From: Delphinus delphis
Lineage: Eukaryota > Chordata > Mammalia > Artiodactyla > Delphinidae
Assembly (NCBI RefSeq): GCF_949987515.2
Contig: NC_082688.1
Coordinates: forward strand, 102,651,893 to 102,715,892
Length of the DNA stretch: 64,000 nt
Direction of reading: 5' to 3'
Position 1 is the first letter of the stretch. The number at the start of each line of letters is the position of its first letter. A program made the position numbers and the translations under genes. Below are positions 48,465 to 58,859 of this stretch, one piece after another. The notes below the pieces were generated by a model. That model had not been told where the DNA came from. It did no database searches and saw only the letters and a program-made list of their open reading frames with translations.

Positions 48465-48575
48465 CAGAAGATGACGCTGTAGTGCTACCACTAACTAGCT
48501 GTGTGACCCTGGGTAAGTCACTTAACCTCTCTGGGTTTTGGTTTCCTCCTCTGTAAAGGTATACACTAAAGGTCA
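48465..48575 (+). mobile_element. MIR SINE core
   Basis: Well-preserved core 'ctagctgtgtgaccctgggt', 'aagtcacttaacctctctgg', 'tttcctcctctgtaaagg'. Confidence 0.93.
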
Positions 48576-48724
48576 TTCTCAAGTCCCTGACATTCATGGA
48601 AAGGCTATTCTTGGTCCAGCGGGAGAGCAGTTAAGGGGGAAAGGAAGTCATGGGACTCTCGCTATTGAAAAACAAAGTGAGGTGTTGGCAAAGTTTCATG
48701 AGCTTAACAGTGATGTTGCCTAGC

Positions 48725-48850
48725 CCTAAGATATGCATTCATTTATACAACACGTATTTGCTAAGCAACTACTGGCTGCTGGGTACACAGACTGGAGTGT
48801 AAAACACCATGGTTCTTGCCCTCCTGAAGCTTATGTTTCAGCGTGGCAGT
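48725..48850 (-). mobile_element. L2 LINE 3' end
   Basis: 'gcattcatttatacaacacg', 'gctgctgggtacacagactg', 'ttgccctcctgaagcttatg': complement of the L2 3' terminus. Confidence 0.8.
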
Positions 48851-48949
48851 TGTCTCTGAAGCTTTCAAGCATCCTCTCGGTACGTACCAGCTTATACGTA
48901 CCGGGCTGGGTCCAGCTCCTTTGCCTTGGTCGTTCTGCAGCCCCCCACC

Positions 48950-49250
48950 CGCAATGCCCTCCACCTATTTAAATCCCACATGTATTTCGACTCCCAGTTC
49001 CTTCGTGAAGCCTTCCTCTATTACTGCAGTCTACGCTGACCTCGCTCTTCTCTGGGCTACAGTACTTAAACGAGCACTGTTGAATGTGAAATCATATCAC
49101 TCGTGAATTAGTGTTAAGTGCCCCCAAGTTATTACCCTAACTAGATTCTAAACTCCCCAAAGACACGGACAGTGCCTCCCTTTTTGTCACATCCCCCATG
49201 GTGCCAAACTTAGTAGTTTCTCAACACCTGTTCTTTGATGCTTACCTGTG
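48950..49250 (+). mobile_element. L2 LINE 3' region
   Basis: 'cttcgtgaagccttcctcta', 'tagattctaaactccccaaa', 'gacacggacagtgcctccct', 'ccatggtgccaaacttagta' lie in L2 sense order. Confidence 0.8.
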
Positions 49251-49954
49251 TGAAAATCTCAATTAAGGGGCCAGTCTTCTGGTTATCTGAGAGTTAATTT
49301 TTATTTCAACCTTTACTGTTTGATCCTTTTAAGTAGGATCGGTAGGCTACTTTCTTAAGGGGGCACATCAATAAAAACAAATTTTTTAGAAACTAGCGTT
49401 TTTGGGGTTTGGCAGGCACGTGACTTTGCGGTTCATCAGCTTCACCAACACTGCTCCGTGATCTGGAATAGACACGGATGGAGAAAGTTCCTGAGACGGG
49501 AGCTGAGTCTGTGTTGACTCTAAGCCAGTGGGTCTCAAACTATTTCAAGCAGCTGAACTCTTCTGTCAAATAAAATTTTACAGAGAAGCCCAATGTGGAT
49601 AAAGGCTCTGACAAAGCCAAAATGGGGAGCCCAGGCCCTTGCCTGGCCATCCTGTCCTCACCCCCACCAGCTCTGTGGCCCTTCTCTTGGACCCTCAACT
49701 CCAAAACCCCTACTCTAGACTTTACCCCAAATTTTTAAAAATCCATAATAATTTTCATCTTTCTCATTAAAGCAGAAGAGGAGAAGGCTAAAGAGGTGGG
49801 AAGGGGGCACGGAGAGAGAAATCAATGATGTGGTCACATTCACTGGATAATAATCTAAATTATATAAGATATGATATGTATATGTACATCATATATAAGT
49901 GCTTTATATTAAACAAAACATTGATTGAGACCTTAATTGTGTATTCAACTGTGT
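49251..49954. other. Unique non-coding DNA
   Basis: No gene. An AT-rich patch occurs near 49855-49920. Confidence 0.5.
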
Positions 49955-50110
49955 GTATTATTTGCCCCCACTTTACAGATGAGGAAACTGAGGCACGGAG
50001 AGGTTCAGTAGCTTGCCCAAGGTCATACAGTCGGCAGTTAGTAAAGCTGGGAGTTCATCCCACTTTCAGTCCCAAGAGTCCTTCTCTTAATCACTCCACC
50101 ACAGCTGTCT
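49955..50110 (-). mobile_element. MIR SINE
   Basis: Complement of the core, well preserved: 'cccactttacagatgaggaa', 'actgaggcacggagaggttc', 'ttgcccaaggtcatacagtc'. Confidence 0.93.
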
Positions 50111-50229
50111 CCACAGGTCATTCAAGCCTTCAAAGACCAACAATCAAACCACCTTTTATTTGCACTACACTTCAGAGTTTTCTAAGAACTTTTATGCCTG
50201 GTGTCCCGTCTGAGACATTCAACTATCGT

Positions 50230-50365
50230 GTATGAGGATCATGGCTTCAGTTCTTCAGCTGAGCCAACTGAGTCTCACAAAGGTTCAATTCTATCCAGAT
50301 AACACAGCCAAACCAAAGCCCAGATCTCCTGACCCCTAAGTTCAGTGCTTCTACATCAGACGACT
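50230..50365 (-). mobile_element. MIR SINE remnant
   Basis: 'gccaactgagtctcacaaag', 'tccagataacacagccaaac', 'cccagatctcctgaccccta' follow the MIR complement; more diverged than the neighbour at 49955. Confidence 0.65.
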
Positions 50366-51194
50366 CTTCCCTAAACCAGACTTCACAAGAATCCCACACC
50401 CATTTAATGCCCCTCCAGAAAGCTTCTGCTACACTCCTGGAAGCCCCTCCTCCCAGGGGGTTCCAAGCACTAACTTTGGATCCAGGTAGTAGCTGGGTGT
50501 CTACAGACACATCATCAACCACTTAAATATATGTTATAGTAATACACAAAAAATAATAATTAAAAAAAATCTCTTGAGGACACCAACTTACTAGGGTTTT
50601 CACTCTACAGGGAATCTTACAGTTCACTGACTTCTTTCACAGGTACATTCCATGAACAACTCAGTCGTGTTCAAGGGTTGCTCCTACTACCTAGCACTGC
50701 CTGCCCCTCCCAGCCTGGTACTTCTTGTCTGTAGATCCATTTCGTCAGCCATTGGGTGGAAGGTTGGGAGTGTGGGTAGGTGGGAAGATAGGGGGTGGGG
50801 ACACACACTGCCACCCTGGGGCCTTTGCCACACTCCGAGAGCCCTGGACACATCAAAGAGGTGCCCTTAGAGCCTCAACAACCAGAGACCAGCAGACAAG
50901 CTTCGACCTTGCAAAGGCTCCATTAGCCTCTGTGCATCAGCTGTTAGTGACCACCTCCCAGCTCCCCCGCCACTAATGGTGCACTCCCCACACATGTGCA
51001 GACATATTCTACCTGATCATACATGCACACATGTAAATGAATTTTAAAAGCCCCTGTACACACACATGAATGTTGACATATATATGGATTAAGAAACATT
51101 TTTCAATCTGGCAAAAATTATCTCTTGGGTGTCTCCATTTGAATGGAGACATATAACGCAGTGGGGAAAAGAAACAAAAGAATGGAAAGCATGA
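50366..51194. other. Unique non-coding DNA
   Basis: No gene. A G-rich run at 50766-50798 might fold as a quadruplex. Confidence 0.5.
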
Positions 51195-51350
51195 TCTCAG
51201 CTTTCAATCAATGAATCAATCAGCTTATATATACTGAGTAACTTCTATGTAGCTGGCACTATGTTAAGTTCTAGAAATAGAAAAGTAATGTGACATAGTC
51301 CAGCAAGGAATGTACAATCTAGTTGGAGAGAGAATTAGAATAATAACATT
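51195..51350 (-). mobile_element. L2 LINE 3' end
   Basis: 'ctgagtaacttctatgtagc', 'tggcactatgttaagttcta', 'ggaatgtacaatctagttgg': complement of the L2 terminus. Confidence 0.75.
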
Positions 51351-51364
51351 TTGTATTTTGCAAA

Positions 51365-51575
51365 ATAGCCCCTGTTTTACAGAACACTTTCTCAAACATC
51401 ATCCCCCATGCCTCACAGGACATCTACTACCATCCCCATTTTGCAGATGAGGAAATGGAGACTCAAAATTGATTTGTCCCAAATCGCATAACTAAAGAGT
51501 GAAAAAGCAAGAACTTCAACTCAGTTCTTCAAACTCCAAATCCACAGCTCTTTCCAAGAAACCACGCTGGTTCTG
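51365..51575 (-). mobile_element. MIR SINE
   Basis: 'ccccattttgcagatgagga', 'aatggagactcaaaattgat', 'cccaaatcgcataactaaag' in MIR complement order. Confidence 0.8.
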
Positions 51576-51689
51576 CAAAGCAAGACCAATCCAGGAAAAC
51601 TAAAATAACCGTATCATATGATCCAATTATATTAAATTAACGGGTGAGACCCGACTATGAGAGACAGGTGGGATGAAGAGAAAGCAACC

Positions 51690-51890
51690 CTGGACTTAGA
51701 TGCAGACAACCATGCTCTGTCACTTGCTGGGGAATCTCTGATGACATCACGCAAATCCCTTAGCCAATTCGAGCCTCAGTTTTCTACAGAATGGTGATAA
51801 CGGCAGCCACCCCAGGGGGCTGGCGTCGGATGTAAGAGAAATGATGTCTGTGAAGATGCTCTACAGACAGAATAGGAACAAAGGATGTGA
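51690..51890 (+). mobile_element. MIR SINE
   Basis: 'catgctctgtcacttgctgg', 'aaatcccttagccaattcga', 'gcctcagttttctacagaat' in MIR sense order. Confidence 0.75.
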
Positions 51891-51969
51891 CTTGTTAGGT
51901 ATGGGTGGTGGCGTGGCAGGAAGGGGCTGCCCTCAGCTGGGGACGTCGGCAGAGAAAACGATGCCTATG

Positions 51970-52302
51970 CAATCTAGAAAAATGGTAGAGATGAACTTAT
52001 TCGCAGAGCCGAAATAGAGACACAGACGTAGAGAACAAACTTATGGATACCAAAGGGGGAAGGGGGGTGGGATGAACTGGGAGGTTGGGACTGACATATA
52101 TACACTACTATGTATAAAATAGATAACTAATGAGAACCTACTGTACAGCACAGGGAACTCTACTCAGTGCTCTGTGGTGACCTAAATGGGAAGGAAATCT
52201 ACAAAAGAGGGGATATACGTATACCTGATTCACTTTGCCACACGGCAGAAACTAACACAACATTGTAAAGCAACTATACTCTAATAAAAATTAATTTTAA
52301 AA
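51970..52302 (+). mobile_element. L1 3' end, 5'-truncated
   Basis: 'agaacaaacttatggatacc', G-rich tract 'gggggaaggggggtgggatg', 'gagaacctactgtacagcac', terminal 'ggcagaaactaacacaac' and 'gcaactatactctaataaaa'. Same subfamily as the copy at 23367. No convincing target-site duplication was found. Confidence 0.93.
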
Positions 52303-53160
52303 ACACGCCTGGGCCAGCGCCACCTTCAAGCACATTTCGCTGCCTCCCAAGTGACACGAGGAGCCCCGTTTGGCTCAGAGCACATTCAAATCTGGGTTCT
52401 AAAGATCGATGTTGTAGCAAGTTCGTGGAAGAGCGAGACCTCATCCGATCCACTCAGGAAGATGAAAAAACAACACGATTTGCAAAGCACATTATTTGGC
52501 ATACGAAACTGATTCTTTAAAGAAATATCCATCTGACCAGGGGGTTTCAGAGAGCACAGGCACTATGCCACTCAGCCCCGCATCTCTGAGGCACTTGGAA
52601 GTAAAAGTGATTCCGACATATGACAATGCAGGTGTTTGCAGAGAACCCTCCCTGTATTTCTGGTCCAGTCTGCAACAGAAAGACCAGGTGTGTTCCATAT
52701 AAATAACGAGAAGAAGGGCCTGAGAGGTTCCTTTCCACAAGCTCGGTTGACTTGGCTTCAGGATAAAAGGGCGCGTGGGTTGCCCAGTTCCTGTGCTTAC
52801 CAGTAAGTCCACGTGATCAGCTGGGGCGCACTTTCCAGGAAGCCTTCCACTGAGGGTTAATGGTTTCCCTCTCTGCCAGTTCACTTGGCCTAGGGGTCAA
52901 CTGCTAGAGCCTGAAGCTGCATTAGGATTAGCCTGGGAATTTAGCCCCCGAGGACTCTCTCCTGTCATCTCCTCTTCCCAGCCCCCAATGCAGATAGAAA
53001 AGGAAGCGGAAGGTCAAGAAGCAAGATCTCCATTCCTCTGCACACAGTAGGTATACATAACATCTCACCCAAACCAGTTTTACCTAATCAGTCACATTGT
53101 GGAAATAAGTATCCTGATACACATGCGTACATAAAGCACAGTGCTCCGGGTGTCCCCACA
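52303..53160. other. Unique non-coding DNA
   Basis: No known gene. A 130-codon minus-strand frame (52492-52884) has no recognisable domain and overlaps other frames. Confidence 0.5.
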
Positions 53161-53184
53161 CTCACACTCACACACACACACACA
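53161..53184. repeat. (CA)n-type microsatellite
   Basis: Short ca/cactca run. Confidence 0.9.
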
Positions 53185-53258
53185 TCTATACATGTATAAT
53201 CATTAGACCCATTCCTACAACAGCACATCTTTCCTCTGAGGTTAAAAGATCCTGTTTA

Positions 53259-53460
53259 GGGCTTCCCTGGTGGCACAGTGGTGGAGAGTCCGCCTGCCGA
53301 TGCAGGGGACACGGGTTCGTGCCCCGGTCTGGGAAGATCCCACGTGCCGCGGAGCGTCTGGGCCCGTGAGCCATGGCCGCTGAGCCTGCGCGTCCGGAGC
53401 CTGTGCTCCGCAACGGGAGAGGCCGCAACAGTGAGAGGCCCGCGTACCGCAAAAAAAAAA
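53259..53460 (+). mobile_element. CHR SINE, short cetacean form
   Basis: Typical head, B box 'gggttcgtgcc' and A12 tail. Target-site duplication 'aagatcctgttta' at 53246-53258 and 53461-53473. Confidence 0.97.
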
Positions 53461-53473
53461 AAGATCCTGTTTA

Positions 53474-53555
53474 AATATGCATTGAATCACTTTGCTGTAC
53501 ACCAGAAACTAACACCACATTGTAAATCAGCTATACTGCAATTTTTTTTAAAGGG
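53474..53555 (+). mobile_element. L1 3' tail, extremely truncated
   Basis: Only the last ~75 bases of an L1 3' UTR: 'gaatcactttgctgtacacc', 'agaaactaacaccacattg', 'caatttttttt'. Confidence 0.85.
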
Positions 53556-54654
53556 AAAAAAATAATACAATCAAGGGAAAGATAAAATAAATATGCATTA
53601 TGCGATTGATAACAAAAAGGTCTATAAGTAGAAACTTTACAAGATCATATACAGTTTTAAACAGAAAGCTTAAGGTATACGACGTTGAGAGTAATCTGAG
53701 AACCCTCCTCCATGTCAACCTGTAATGAAAAAGAAAAAGCTCAATTCAGTCAGCTCGGGGCCAAGCCCTCCTGTCCAGGTCCTCAGAAAAAAATAGCCAG
53801 TCGTTCTTACCTCAACAAGATCTGCCATCCCCAGAACTGAATTCAAATATTCTGCATTTTTAAGCCAAGAAAAGGGAAAGGGCTGTCTCTACCACATCAG
53901 TAGACTCGCCTGGAAATATTAAATTGACTCAACCCATGTTTTATTAGACACAGCTTAACAACTCTGAGTTTACAAAACTCAGCCAAACAGCATCAGGCTT
54001 CAGCATAAACTTCTGCTAACTAGCCCACATAGTTCCCATATGCTATGAGATGTTGTTTGAGCCGACTGGGTATCTTATAATTATAAACACACGTCTTTCA
54101 GCTCTTCTGTGTACTCTTCCCAGGCAGAACGGAAATATGTCACTTAAATTAGCACTTGGAGTACAGCGTGGCTGCCAAATTTGGGTTAGCACAAACAGGG
54201 TGAATAAAGCAGCACGAAATTAAAACGGTAAAATAAACTTCTTTATGCTCCAGTGGAAACTAAGTCCTAGCTGAATGGCAGCTAATGGGTCTGGGAAAAG
54301 GATATCCCTCAAACTGTAGCTCTTGGCTTTTGAATAAGGTTTCCTCATCCAAGGATCTCGGAGCAACTTCTTACAAAACTCGAGTAGTGTGAAGGAAAAA
54401 AAAAAAAAAAAAAAGTAGACGCTATTTCTCCTGCAAACTCTTTTGCCATCGTTTTTCTTCATCATCCCCTTTCTATAATACTGGGAAGGTTTATATTTTT
54501 ATCCTTAGGTAACTCATGGGGAAAGGGAAAGATGTTAGAGAGATAAATGAAAGCAGATAGAGGTGACATAAGTTGGCAAAGTAGTAGGGCTAGAAAATGA
54601 TGTAGAAATCGAATCGTAAAAAGTCTTTCAAAGAGAAGCCTTTGTGGCTACCCT
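53556..54654. other. Unique non-coding DNA
   Basis: No gene. A poly(A) run of about 20 begins near 54396 and is not linked to a recognised SINE. Confidence 0.5.
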
Positions 54655-54795
54655 GTATAATCATAACTAGCACTTACTGAGTGTCTACGGTGTGCCTGGG
54701 ACAGATCTCAGAGATTTTTACACATTATCTCACTTCGTCCTCCCATAACTCCATGAGACAGGAATTATTCTCTCCATTGTGCCCACACATCCTGA
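54655..54795 (-). mobile_element. MIR SINE remnant
   Basis: 'tagcacttactgagtgtcta', 'cggtgtgcctgggacagatc', 'cattatctcacttcgtcctc' follow the complement of the MIR 3' half. Confidence 0.75.
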
Positions 54796-54859
54796 ATGTA
54801 CTCTGGAACCCAAAAGGGGGGAGGAGGTAACCGGGCGGGAAGGCAGCAAAAACAAAAGG

Positions 54860-55330
54860 GAGGATTCATAACAGCTTTATTTATGATGGTGAGCACTGAC
54901 CATCAGGAGGAAAAGGGCAAAACAGACTAGTGGTGTCTTCGTACAATGGACTACTACTTGGCAATAAAGAAGGAACAACTATTGATAGCTGGACAAATCT
55001 TAGAAATATTTTGCTGAGTGAGAGAAGCCTTCCAGAAATCAGTACATTTTTGTATGAAGTTCTAGAATAGGCTCGCCCATAGTGGTAAATTATCGCACCA
55101 GAAGCTGACTCTCAAGGGAGGAGTGGGGACAAGAATTGACTGAGAAGGGACATCAAGGAACCGTCTGAGGTGATTGGAAGGTTCTCTGTCTTAAGAGGGC
55201 TTTGGATTACCCAGGTGTACTCATCTGTCAAAACTCATCCAATGGTACACTTAAGATTTGTGGAGTTTATTTTGTGTACATTTTCCCTTAAGAGAAAAAC
55301 AGGAACAGTATAAAAATACTGAATTCTAGT
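54860..55330 (+). mobile_element. Ancient L1 3' end
   Basis: 'acaatggactactacttggc', 'ttgctgagtgagagaagcct', 'gtgtactcatctgtcaaaac', 'ggtacacttaagatttgtgg' lie in the order of old L1M-type 3' ends. Confidence 0.75.
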
Positions 55331-55493
55331 TAGGGATAGGCTTATTGAAGTACTTGGAAAGAATCTACTGTTGACTGATAACCTCAAATTTACTTTGAGA
55401 TCATCCAAAAATATACAGATTGCTGGATGGATAGAGAGATAAACAAATATGTGATAAGGCAAGTTTTACAAAATGTTTAATAATGAACTCTGG

Positions 55494-55689
55494 GGCTTCC
55501 CTGGTGGCGCAGTCGTTGAGAGTCCGCCTGCCGATGCAGGGGACGCGGGTTCGTGCCCCGGTCCGGGAAGATCCCACATGCCGCTGAGCGGCTGGGCCCG
55601 TGAGCCATGGCCGCTGAGCCTGCGCGTCTGGAGCCTGTGCTTCCGCAACGGGAGAGGCCACAACAGCGAGAGGCCCGCGTACCGCAAAA

Positions 55690-55690
<1 letters not shown>
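55494..55690 (+). mobile_element. CHR SINE, short cetacean form
   Basis: Typical head, body and a short A6 tail that runs into an (aat)n array. Target site 'aataatgaactctgg' is at 55479-55493 on the left and at 55714-55728 on the right; a third copy at 55800-55814 arises from the tandem duplication. Confidence 0.97.

Positions 55691-55719
<29 letters not shown>
55686..55719. repeat. (AAT)n microsatellite
   Basis: About ten aat/ata units forming the SINE tail; a second shorter array sits at 55787-55804. Confidence 0.95.
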
Positions 55720-55721
<2 letters not shown>

Positions 55722-55873
55722 ACTCTGGATGGTGAGTATAGAGGTATCAGTGTAACATCCTTTCAACACTGTGTATTTTAATATTTTAATAATAATAATA
55801 ATAATGAACTCTGGATGGTGAGTATAGAGGTATCAGTGTAACATCCTTTCAACACTGTGTATTTTAATATTTT
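55714..55873 (+). repeat. 86-bp tandem duplication
   Basis: Bases 55714-55787 are repeated without a single mismatch at 55800-55873 (74 identical bases, period 86), the remainder of the period being (aat)n. It lies directly after the SINE and contains the right-hand target-site copy. Confidence 0.95.
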
Positions 55874-55879
55874 TATAAT

Positions 55880-56170
55880 AAAATGGAAAATAGCAGGACA
55901 GGGAGAAAAGACAGACTAGGAAGGAAAGTGAAGGAAAGGCTTGGAAAAGAAAAGGATGGGAGAGGAAGGTTATGAAGAGAAGTCTGGGAAAGGAAAAGTG
56001 GAAGGAAGTCAAGTTGGAGGATGCCAGAAAATACCAACAGAAATCATGGGAGGAAAATATACAAGAAAGGGAAGAAAAAAATAAGAAGAAAGGGGGCCAC
56101 GTATGTAGTAAGAAACGAAGGGCAGATGAGGTGAGAGAAACAGGCAAGAATGGAGAAAGACAGCGTACAG
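55880..56170 (+). repeat. Purine-rich GA tract
   Basis: Nearly 300 bases dominated by gga/aag/aaa on the plus strand. Open frames of 69-104 codons on either strand reflect biased composition, not coding. Confidence 0.8.
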
Positions 56171-56639
56171 ACTGGTGGTAAACGAAGCCCAGGTCTTTTC
56201 CAAACCACCCAGCTCAGTGGAGCTGAACTGTGACTTGTACAACCGGTCTCATAGCTGCCGTACCACTGCCACGTGGGGATACACTTGGTCAGAATCTAGA
56301 TTAAGAGTGTGAGAGGATTTGAGCATCTTTTGTATTAAAGCCACTGACCCATCAAGCCCAAAGACTAGAGGCGACAGCGTATCCTGAAATGCTTTCCAAA
56401 CTCGATTGTTTAGCAACAGAATTTCTCTAGATAACAATTTCATGCTTATAAATTACAAGAATATGATAGGCAAAAGGGGCGATGCTCTGGTCATTGCGGC
56501 AGCATGGGGGCCAGGTCCTGGGTGCTGAGTTGACCCACTACCTCTCACTGCCCCTCACCTCACCCCAGTGACAATTCCAGAGTCTCTTCAGATCCCCAAG
56601 GCCATGAATATACTAGCTAAGTAGAAAGTCCATGGTATT
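56171..56639. other. Unique non-coding DNA
   Basis: No gene or clear repeat. Confidence 0.5.
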
Positions 56640-56825
56640 AAAAAACAGAACATGAGGTCATGATTCGACTGCAAAGTGGTGACTTCAAGCAAGTCATTGA
56701 ATGACCCAGCGTCTTAGTTTTATTGTCTCCATCTGCACTGTCAACCACTCTAGGGTAAGAGGCTCAATTAAGGCATTACTATATAAATTTTAAAGGCTTT
56801 CATAGATGCTCAACAATTAGGACTC
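56640..56825 (+). mobile_element. MIR SINE remnant
   Basis: 'gtggtgacttcaagcaagtc', 'attgaatgacccagcgtctt', 'tcatagatgctcaacaatta' in MIR sense order. Confidence 0.65.
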
Positions 56826-56969
56826 CTCTTCCCTATAAATTTGCCACATAGGCACATCAAGAGTCTGTGAGCCAACCTCTGGTTCCAAATGGCCTCCAGC
56901 TAACAGATCCCTATGTCATCTCTGCTATCTTCTTACTACAAGAGCCAGAGAGGCAACAAAACAAAAGAA

Positions 56970-57140
56970 AGCTGACAACAACATGGACATTTCCTTCTAA
57001 AATGTATCTCAAATTCATTTGCTTCTTTCTAACTCTACTGCCACCTCTGTGATCTGAGTCAGAAGAGCCACATTAATTGCTCTCCCAACTGCTTCCATCC
57101 CCAACTACCTTCCAGTCCATTCTTCATACAGCAGCCAAGG
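56970..57140 (+). mobile_element. L2 LINE remnant
   Basis: 'ccacattaattgctctccca', 'ccttccagtccattcttcat', 'acagcagccaaggagaaaac' match the L2 ORF2 end. Confidence 0.6.
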
Positions 57141-57339
57141 AGAAAACTGAAACCACGATGTGGACCACAAGCTTGAGGTGCTCTCCCAGAAAACAGAGGG
57201 AAAGGACAAAGAAATGCAATGGACGAAGCATTAAAAAACATAATAGAGGAATGTTTTTTCTGAGTTGAAGAAATATATGTAGATTTTGAAAGCTCATTAT
57301 GTGTTCCAGGAATAATCAATGAAAACCAAGGCATTACCC

Positions 57340-58060
57340 GACTTTCCCATTTCAACATTAAATGCTAGAATCACTAAGCAATGTCTAAGTAGTTTTAAGT
57401 GGAAAAGGGTATGACCCAAGAGTTTTACAGCCAATATTTTAAAAGTGAAAACCTCAGAAAAAGACTCTTAGATATGCAAAGTGTCAAAACATATAGCACC
57501 TATGCACCCTTCATGAGAAGATTATTGAGGACGTAATCCAACTTCTGAAAACTGAAGCAAAATTAAAAGTTCAAAAGTGTAGATATTATAATATGAAGGA
57601 ATGAGTGGAAACGCTGAGATCAATTAAAATAGAGGTGAGCCTAAAAATCAATACAAATATTGCTACAAAACTTAAATATAAGTGCTAAAAATAGCTATTC
57701 AAAGGGAAGCTATGTAATTTAAAATTTTTATATAATTACATTAATCTGGTTATAAAAGCCAAATTTATCATTTTAAAAGACTAAGAAATAGCATAAGGAG
57801 AAAGAGGATGAAAGGGATGATGTAAAGGCAAAATTGTGCTAAATTACTTGTATTAAATAGAAAGATGCATTTCACTCATGGCTGATAGTAAGAAAAATAT
57901 AGGCTAAGAAGGTTTTTGAAAAGAATTTAACCAATAGTAAAATTTTAAAAGATACATTTATTCAGGAATATTCAAGAGTAAAAGCAAAGAAAACAAGTTC
58001 TATGTACAAAAAGAGAACAGACAAAGGAAAGAGCAAGGAAATAGAAAAGGAACAAGATGA
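57340..58060 (+). mobile_element. Ancient L1 fragment
   Basis: 'gtatgacccaagagttttac', 'aaaaagactcttagatatgc', 'atgcacccttcatgagaaga' are like old L1M sequence. No frame survives. Boundaries vague. Confidence 0.45.
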
Positions 58061-58079
58061 CAGATTATGGCCAAAATTA

Positions 58080-58165
58080 TCAGCTATAACAGTAACTGAA
58101 TCACTTTGCTACACCTGAAACTAACACAACATTGTTAATCAACTATACTCCAATATAAAATAAAA
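58080..58165 (+). mobile_element. L1 3' tail, extremely truncated
   Basis: 'ctgaatcactttgctacacc', 'tgaaactaacacaacattg', 'caactatactccaatataaa' plus A-rich tail. Confidence 0.85.
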
Positions 58166-58224
58166 AAAAATTTTAATTAAAAAAAATAAATGTAAATAAC
58201 TTAAACTCTCCTATTAAAGGGGTA

Positions 58225-58343
58225 TTGAATAATGAAAAGATATATGCACCCCAATGTTCATGGCAGCATTATTTACAATTGCCAAGACATGGAAGCAACC
58301 TAAGGCTTCATCCAGATGAACGGATAAAGAAGATGTGGTATTT

Positions 58344-58387
<44 letters not shown>

Positions 58388-58835
58388 GGAATACTACTCA
58401 GCCGTCAAAAAAGAATGATGTTTTGCCATTTGCAACAACATGGATGCACTTGGAGGGTATTACTATGCTAAGTGAAATAAGCCAGATAGAGAAAGACAAA
58501 TACTGTATATATCACTTATATGTGTAATCTACAAATACAATAAAGTAGTGAACATAAAAAAAAGAAACAAACTCACAGATACAGAGAACAAACTATAGTG
58601 GTTACCACTGGGGAGAGGGAAGGGGGGAGGGGCAATATAGGGGTAGGTAATTAAGAGGTACAAACTATGTATAAAATAAGCTACAAGGATATATTGTATA
58701 ACACAGGGAATATAGCCAATATTTTATAATAACTATAAATGGAGTATAACATTTAAAAATTGTGAATGACTATGTTGTACACCTGTAACTTATATAATAT
58801 TGTACATCAAACATACTTCAACTTAAAAAAAATTT
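58225..58835 (+). mobile_element. L1 ORF2 end and 3' UTR, decayed
   Basis: End of ORF2: 'atgttcatggcagcattatt', 'tacaattgccaagacatgga', then 'atggaatactactcagcc', 'tggatgcacttggagggtat', and a 3' UTR with G-rich tract 'gggaaggggggaggggcaat' and terminal 'ttgtacacctgtaacttata'. A (CA)n run of ~40 bases interrupts the ORF2 end. Subfamily differs from and is older than the 51970 copy. Confidence 0.9.
58346..58385. repeat. (CA)n microsatellite inside L1
   Basis: About 20 CA units replacing the short 'tatacaca' of the L1 sequence at this point. Confidence 0.97.
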
Positions 58836-58859
58836 TTTAAGGGACTGAATGAGATATTC

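Noticed and set aside
52492..52884. 130-codon minus-strand open frame
   Set aside because: No domain, no splice or promoter context, overlapped by frames on the other strand.
55714..55873. Direct repeats that could suggest a CRISPR array or satellite
   Set aside because: Only two copies, no spacers of regular kind; a simple tandem duplication in a mammalian genome.
55972..56181. 69-codon lysine/glutamate-rich open frame
   Set aside because: Product of the purine-rich tract, not coding.
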